From NCBI RefSeq assembly GCF_003063375.1, contig NZ_NERY01000001.1, positions 1,178,001 to 1,242,000 on the forward strand: DNA of 64,000 nt, written 5' to 3'. Below, one piece after another: positions 59,998 to 64,000 of this stretch. This DNA is from Limnohabitans sp. MMS-10A-178 (lineage in GTDB: Bacteria > Pseudomonadota > Gammaproteobacteria > Burkholderiales > Burkholderiaceae_C). The translations under genes and the position numbers were made by a program. The notes below the pieces were generated by a model. It was not told the origin of the DNA and did not search any database. It worked only from the letters and a program-made list of their open reading frames with translations. Position 1 is the stretch's first letter. Every line of letters starts with the position of its first letter.

Positions 59998-60990
59998 ATG
60001 CTCTTGGTCATGTTCACATCCTTGATTGAATGGTTGACGGATGCGTTTGCGGGGATGCAAACACTGCTGTTTGAAAGTCTGATTGTGCCCATGGCCTTTG
60101 CCATGGGGGCGGGCAATCTGCTTGACGTCGCCTTTGAAGGAACCGGTTGGTTGTTGGTTGGCATTCTTCAAATCGTGTTGCTCATTGTGGTCATTTTTCC
60201 TTTGGAAAAATGGCGACCCGTCGAGCCCGTCACTGAGCCGAGCGCCATCAAAGTCGATGTCATTTACACCCTCATTCACCGTTTGGGTCTGTTTAGCCTG
60301 GTGATGTTTTTCACATTTGACAATGTGGTCGAAACAGCTTTCGGCGTGTTGCGGGCCCAAGGCTTTCCCACATTCAATATTGATGCCTTATGGCCTGGTG
60401 TCACCGACATTGCATGGGTCAGCTTTTTAATTTATCTCATTGTTTTTGATTTTGTTCACTACCTGATTCATCGGGGTCAACACCAGTTCAACAGATGGTG
60501 GGCCTTGCATTCTTTGCATCATTCGCAACGGCAAATGACGCTTTGGACTGACAACCGCAATCACCTCTTAGACGATGTCATGACTGCGCTTGTTTTGACG
60601 GTAGTGGCCAAACTGATCGGTGTGGGTCCCGGACAATTTGTGGCCCTCGTAGCCTTGAGTCAACTGAGTGAGAACTTTCAACACGCCAATTTCAGATGTA
60701 GTTTTGGTTGGTTGGGAGATCGTTTGTTGGTCAGTCCCAGGTTTCATCGCTTGCACCACGCCATAGGAATTGGCCACGAGTCTGCAGGCCGAAAGACCCT
60801 GGGCGGACACAACTTTGGGGTTTTGTTCCCATGGTGGGACATGCTGTTTAAAACAGCTGATTTTTCAAACCGCTACGATCCAACAGGGGTTCGCGATCAA
60901 GTCGAAGAAGGGCGTGATTACGGCCAAGGTTTTTGGGCGCAACAAAAATTGGGCTTCAAGCGTTTCTTGGCCAAGGACGGCGTATCTTGA
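59998..60990 (+). CDS. Sterol desaturase/fatty acid hydroxylase-family membrane protein
   Basis: A 330-residue integral membrane di-iron oxygenase-like protein. The eight-histidine pattern is visible as HYLIH, HSLHH and FHRLHH plus an additional GHNFG motif. At least four hydrophobic helices lie before residue 170. The DF-VHYLIHRGQH block is the family signature. Substrates of relatives include fatty acids, carotenoids and sterol-like lipids; none can be chosen here. An alternative start is ATG 60010. It is followed directly by the EI24 gene whose TTG overlaps its stop. Confidence 0.87.
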   Translation: MLLVMFTSLIEWLTDAFAGMQTLLFESLIVPMAFAMGAGNLLDVAFEGTGWLLVGILQIVLLIVVIFPLEKWRPVEPVTEPSAIKVDVIYTLIHRLGLFSLVMFFTFDNVVETAFGVLRAQGFPTFNIDALWPGVTDIAWVSFLIYLIVFDFVHYLIHRGQHQFNRWWALHSLHHSQRQMTLWTDNRNHLLDDVMTALVLTVVAKLIGVGPGQFVALVALSQLSENFQHANFRCSFGWLGDRLLVSPRFHRLHHAIGIGHESAGRKTLGGHNFGVLFPWWDMLFKTADFSNRYDPTGVRDQVEEGRDYGQGFWAQQKLGFKRFLAKDGVS

Positions 60991-61856
60991 AACAAATGAT
61001 CGATTCTTTTTGGCGGGCCTTGGCATATTGCCTTCACCCCAAGGTTGTTTTGCTTTCCCTGCTGCCACTTATTTTGATGGCAGTCATTGTGACGGGTCTG
61101 GGTGCTTTGTATTGGGATCTTGCAGTCAGCTCTGTGCGCAATTGGATGGAGTTGAGTCCTGTGCTGGGCTGGGGTTCGACCTGGTTAGAGCGCATGGGTC
61201 TTTTGAATTTGAAGGCGGTTTTAGCGCCATTGATCATCATTGTGGCAGTGACCCCCGTGGTCATGATCATGTCGCTCTTGGCAGTCTCTTTGATGATGAC
61301 GCCAACCTTGGTCACTATGGTGGGCTCCAGGCGCTTTCCTGAATTGGCGCTCAAGCGCGGTGGATCGATTTGGCAAGGTCTTGTATGGACATTGATGTCG
61401 GTCATTTTGGCCATGGGTGCTTTGATTCTCACTTTGCCACTGTGGTGGGTGCCGCCACTGGCCATGGTCCTACCTGCACTGATTTGGGGTTGGCTTACCT
61501 ACAGGGTGATGACATACGACGTGTTAGCCGACCATGCCTCTAAACAAGAGCGGCTTGAGCTCATGAGGCGTTATCGATTCCCATTGCTGGGCATGGGCGT
61601 TCTGACGGGGGCCATGGGTGCCGCACCCAGTTTGGTCTGGGCTTCGGGTGCTTTGTTTGCTGCAGCTTTTGTGATTCTCATTCCCATCGCAGTTTGGATT
61701 TACACCCTTGTGTTTGTCTTTTCTGCACTTTGGTATGTGCACTTTTTACTGGCAGCCTTAAGCGATATGCGATCTGAGCCTGCGTCTTTTCAAACCGACA
61801 CTGACACACCACTTCGGGATACCATTGAAGTTGAGTCTAAAGTCTTGAGAACCTAA
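60987..61856 (+). CDS. EI24/CysZ-like inner-membrane protein
   Basis: A 289-residue protein with four or more long hydrophobic helices (VVLLSLLPLILMAVIVTGLG, APLIIIVAVTPVVMIMSLLA, WWVPPLAMVLPALIWGWLTY, AAAFVILIPIAVWIYTLVFV). It fits the EI24 family (PF07264), which includes CysZ. The TTG at 60987 is chosen because AAGGA at 60973-60977 is 9 bases before it, whereas the ATG at 60996 is 18 away. The TTG overlaps the stop of the hydroxylase gene. Its position just before cinA is a familiar Comamonadaceae order. Its function is unknown; sulfate transport as in CysZ is not supported by neighbours. Confidence 0.82.
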   Translation: MKQMIDSFWRALAYCLHPKVVLLSLLPLILMAVIVTGLGALYWDLAVSSVRNWMELSPVLGWGSTWLERMGLLNLKAVLAPLIIIVAVTPVVMIMSLLAVSLMMTPTLVTMVGSRRFPELALKRGGSIWQGLVWTLMSVILAMGALILTLPLWWVPPLAMVLPALIWGWLTYRVMTYDVLADHASKQERLELMRRYRFPLLGMGVLTGAMGAAPSLVWASGALFAAAFVILIPIAVWIYTLVFVFSALWYVHFLLAALSDMRSEPASFQTDTDTPLRDTIEVESKVLRT

Positions 61857-61889
61857 TATAACTACACAACAACTGACAAGCGCTAAGAC

Positions 61890-62726
61890 ATGAACGCAGC
61901 AATTAAGCAAACACCGCCATCCATTGGCATCATCATCATTGGCGATGAAATTTTGTCTGGCAAAAGAACCGACAAACACTTGCCCAAATTCATAGAGTTG
62001 CTCAATGAGCGAGGTCTACAGCTTGCTTGGGCTGAATATGTGGGCGATTCGCCTGAGCGAATTACACAAGTTTTGTCCAGAGCTTTCGCCTCCGGTGATG
62101 TGGTTTTTTCTTGCGGCGGCATTGGCGCCACACCAGATGATCACACTCGCCAATGTGCAGCCCAGGCATTGGGCTTGCCCTTGGTTTTGCAGGCGCAAGC
62201 CAAGGCACTGATTCAAGAGCGCATGCAAGATGTAGCCAAAGAGCAGGGACTTCCTTATGAGCCTGATCGTGACGACAACGTGCACCGCCTGAACATGGGA
62301 ATGTTTCCGCAGGGTGCCCAAATTATTCACAACCCTTACAACAAGATCCCGGGCTTCACATGCCAAGCCTCGGGCCACGGTATGGTGCACTTTGTACCTG
62401 GCTTTCCAGTCATGGCTTGGCCCATGATGCAAGACAAGTTAGATGCCTATTGCCAGACTTGGGGCAAAGCGCCCAAGCGCATTGAAAAGTCAGTCATTGT
62501 GTTTGGCGCCATGGAAGCTAGCCTGACCCCGTTGATGGAAAGCATTGAGTCTCTTCATGCGGGCATCAAAGTGTTCAGCCTACCCAGTGTCGATCACCCA
62601 CAATGGGGCAAGCACATTGAACTGGGCGTCAAAGGGTCTGAGGACGATGTTGACAGGGCCTTTTTGGCCTTGAAAGAGGGACTGAAAGCTTTTTCGCTTC
62701 AATTTGGCCCCGAAATGGTGCGTTAA
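61890..62726 (+). CDS. CinA N-terminal-domain (MoaB/MogA-like) protein
   Basis: A 278-residue protein with the molybdopterin-binding-like fold of the CinA N-domain: IGIIIIGDEILSGKRTDKHL at the start, FSCGGIGATPDDHTRQCAAQ in the middle, and the later PGFPVMAWPMM. The C-terminal nicotinamide-nucleotide deamidase domain of full CinA (PncC) is absent. The protein is thus the short form annotated competence/damage-inducible protein A. The DGIGATPDD-like loop would bind a phosphorylated ligand. It ends 202 bases before glnA. Confidence 0.87.
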   Translation: MNAAIKQTPPSIGIIIIGDEILSGKRTDKHLPKFIELLNERGLQLAWAEYVGDSPERITQVLSRAFASGDVVFSCGGIGATPDDHTRQCAAQALGLPLVLQAQAKALIQERMQDVAKEQGLPYEPDRDDNVHRLNMGMFPQGAQIIHNPYNKIPGFTCQASGHGMVHFVPGFPVMAWPMMQDKLDAYCQTWGKAPKRIEKSVIVFGAMEASLTPLMESIESLHAGIKVFSLPSVDHPQWGKHIELGVKGSEDDVDRAFLALKEGLKAFSLQFGPEMVR

Positions 62727-62730
62727 CCTA

Positions 62731-62752
62731 AATTGCACTACAATGGTGCAAT
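62731..62752 (+). promoter_or_regulatory. NtrC binding site upstream of glnA
   Basis: TGCACTA-CAA-TGGTGCA (62734-62750) matches the NtrC consensus TGCACYA-N3-TRGTGCA, inside perfect 8-bp arms AATTGCAC/GTGCAATT. Its centre lies about 153 bases before the predicted sigma-54 start. Because a T-rich stretch follows (GTGTTTATTTTT), the same hairpin could also end the cinA transcript. Confidence 0.8.
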
Positions 62753-62762
62753 TGTGTTTATT

Positions 62763-62787
62763 TTTGGTGCGTCATTTTGACGCCAAA
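62763..62787 (+). promoter_or_regulatory. Second dyad in the glnA control region
   Basis: GCGTCA (62769-62774), TTT, TGACGC (62778-62783), extended outward by TTTGG and CAAA with a two-base offset. It lies about 120 bases before the predicted start, where glnA of enteric bacteria has a further NtrC site. It matches the NtrC consensus only partly. Confidence 0.4.
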
Positions 62788-62869
62788 TATTCCCAAATTG
62801 GTCCCTAGAGCTGTAGTGTCCTCAGGGCACAATAGCGCTCTTGGGTAAATTCAGCGCACTGCTTTTCTT

Positions 62870-62883
62870 GGCACAGAAACTGC
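62870..62883 (+). promoter_or_regulatory. Sigma-54 promoter of glnA
   Basis: TTGGCACAGAAACTGCAT contains GG (62870-62871), ten bases, GC (62882-62883), the invariant -24/-12 arrangement of YTGGCAC-N5-TTGCA promoters. The start would be near 62895, giving a leader of about 34 bases. With the upstream NtrC site it predicts nitrogen-limitation control. Confidence 0.88.
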
Positions 62884-62928
62884 ATTCCCGAAGAACCAAT
62901 TATCAACACCCATCCTTAGGAGAATTTG

Positions 62929-64000
62929 ATGGCAAAGACCGTCGCAGACGTGATGAAGATGGTGAAGGACAACGAAGTTAAGTTTGTTGACTTCCGATTC
63001 ACCGATACCCGTGGCAAAGAGCAGCACGTTTCAGTGCCTATTTCCCATTTTGACGAAGACAAGTTTACCGACGGCCACGCATTCGACGGTTCTTCTATCG
63101 CTGGTTGGAAGGGCATTGAAGCCTCTGACATGTTGTTGATGCCCGATCCCATGACGGCCAACATCGATCCCTTTTTTGAAGAAACCACTTTGATTTTGGG
63201 TTGCGACGTGTTGGAACCCGGTGATGGCAAAGCCTACGACCGCGATCCACGTTCTATCGCCAAGCGCGCAGAAGCCTACTTGAAGGCATCCGGTTTGGGC
63301 GACACAGCATTCTTCGGACCCGAGCCAGAATTCTTCTTGTTCGACGACGTTCGTTTCGGCAGCGACATGTCAGGCACCTTCTTCAAGATCGACGACTACG
63401 AAGCGCCTTGGAACACAGGTACCAAAATGGAAGGCGGCAACCGCGGTCACCGTCCTACCGTCAAAGGTGGTTACTTCCCAGTGCCTCCCGTTGACAGCAC
63501 GCAAGACATGCGCGCAGAAATGTCCTTGATTCTCGAAGGCATGGGCATTCCTGTTGAAGTGTTCCACCACGAAGTGGCTGGCGCTGGTCAAAACGAAATC
63601 GGTACACGCTTTAGCACTTTGGTGCAGCGCGCTGACTGGACTCAAACATTGAAGTATGTGGTTTGGAACGTGGCCAACGCTTACGGCAAAACCGCTACTT
63701 TCATGCCCAAGCCTTTGGTCGGTGACAACGGTTCCGGCATGCACGTGCACCAGTCCATCTGGAAAGACGGCAAGAACTTGTTCGCTGGCAACGGCTATGC
63801 AGGTTTGTCAGACTATGCTTTGTATTACATCGGCGGCATCATCAAGCACGCACGTGCATTGAACGCTATTACCAATCCCACCACCAACAGCTACAAGCGT
63901 TTGGTGCCTGGTTTTGAAGCCCCTGTGAAGTTGGCTTACTCTAGCCGCAATCGTTCTGCTTCCATCCGCATTCCACACGTTGCTTCTGACAAAGGTCGCC
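62929..64000 (+). CDS. glnA: Glutamine synthetase type I (cut by window edge)
   Basis: Forms glutamine from glutamate, ammonia and ATP. The 357 codons present cover the beta-grasp domain ([37 protein letters not shown]) and most of the catalytic domain: [12 protein letters not shown] (metal ligands), [23 protein letters not shown] and [26 protein letters not shown] at 62916-62923 precedes the ATG by 5 bases. The adenylylation tyrosine region is right of the window. The NtrC/sigma-54 control region upstream fits a GlnA regulated by nitrogen. Confidence 0.97.
   Translation, partial: MAKTVADVMKMVKDNEVKFVDFRFTDTRGKEQHVSVPISHFDEDKFTDGHAFDGSSIAGWKGIEASDMLLMPDPMTANIDPFFEETTLILGCDVLEPGDGKAYDRDPRSIAKRAEAYLKASGLGDTAFFGPEPEFFLFDDVRFGSDMSGTFFKIDDYEAPWNTGTKMEGGNRGHRPTVKGGYFPVPPVDSTQDMRAEMSLILEGMGIPVEVFHHEVAGAGQNEIGTRFSTLVQRADWTQTLKYVVWNVANAYGKTATFMPKPLVGDNGSGMHVHQSIWKDGKNLFAGNGYAGLSDYALYYIGGIIKHARALNAITNPTTNSYKRLVPGFEAPVKLAYSSRNRSASIRIPHVASDKGR

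Noticed and set aside
62731..62765. Reading the glnA-upstream palindrome only as a terminator of cinA
   Set aside because: The TGCACTA-N3-TGGTGCA match to NtrC is too exact, and a sigma-54 promoter lies downstream; dual use remains possible.
1..64000. Search by eye for tRNA/rRNA genes, insertion sequences, integrases, prophage and toxin-antitoxin genes
   Set aside because: None recognised; gene content is uniformly housekeeping, transport and catabolism.

Overview
The window reads as an ordinary chromosomal stretch of a betaproteobacterium of the order Burkholderiales, most likely family Comamonadaceae (a Limnohabitans/Rhodoferax-type freshwater organism). This rests on gene content and order: gyrA-ompA-ubiG-gph, waaA next to tolC-rhodanese-isoaspartyl methyltransferase-like genes, orphan Bug-type tricarboxylate binding proteins, and EI24-cinA-glnA. 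GC content looks moderate and even. No tRNA, rRNA, insertion sequence, prophage or CRISPR array is visible. The placement is inferred from protein families, without a database search.

Layout. 1-3607: gyrA (minus strand, 3' part outside the window), a proline-rich OmpA lipid-anchor-free porin-like protein with a strong terminator, ubiG and gph. 3789-6800: an alpha/beta hydrolase, an orphan Bug binding protein and an RlmN/Cfr-family rRNA methyltransferase. 6764-10449 (minus): a four-gene operon ogt-DMT transporter-Bug-FAD monooxygenase. 10558-13309: phosphomannomutase/phosphoglucomutase and Kdo transferase WaaA. 13323-20792 (minus): a complete TetR-regulated tripartite efflux locus (regulator, adaptor, RND pump, TolC) with an isoaspartyl methyltransferase-like gene and a rhodanese in between. 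20919-22771: glutaryl-CoA dehydrogenase diverging from msrA. 22790-25247: a small secreted His/Cys protein and a ZnuD-like TonB receptor. 25277-26586: pdxH and a ChaC-like gene.

26696-36286 is a sugar-acid catabolic region. edd-eda (Entner-Doudoroff) sits behind a promoter overlapped by a perfect 15-bp palindrome of HexR type. A second, minus-strand operon holds an IlvD/Edd-family sugar-acid dehydratase, a DenD-like dehydrogenase, the KDGal kinase dgoK and the KDPGal aldolase dgoA. It diverges from a 2-hydroxyacid dehydrogenase, a GntR/FCD regulator and a cupin. Both branches would end in pyruvate and glyceraldehyde 3-phosphate.

36307-39011 is a light-repair module: an iron-sulfur (6-4) photolyase-type protein, a tiny DUF2256 zinc-ribbon gene overlapping its start, a flavin reductase overlapping its end, and a divergent TIGR03643/DUF2805 gene. 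It is the least characterised gene set in the window and my best candidate for an under-described system. 39069-40913 is the RNA helicase rhlE with a glycine-rich tail. 41264-44678 is a periplasmic binding protein plus a hybrid histidine kinase that resembles a split BvgS. 44753-54751 is recC-recB-recD with a DEDDh exonuclease. Then come ettA, an RsuA-type pseudouridine synthase and an overlapping antisense alpha/beta hydrolase. 58142-62726 is a tight run of a beta-propeller protein, a NodB-like deacetylase, a di-iron membrane hydroxylase, an EI24 membrane protein and a CinA N-domain protein. It leads to glnA, which has a clear NtrC site and sigma-54 promoter. glnA runs off the right edge.

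No intergenic gap exceeds 300 bases. The longest is 40914-41263, and its contents are described under the rhlE leader and the binding-protein promoter.
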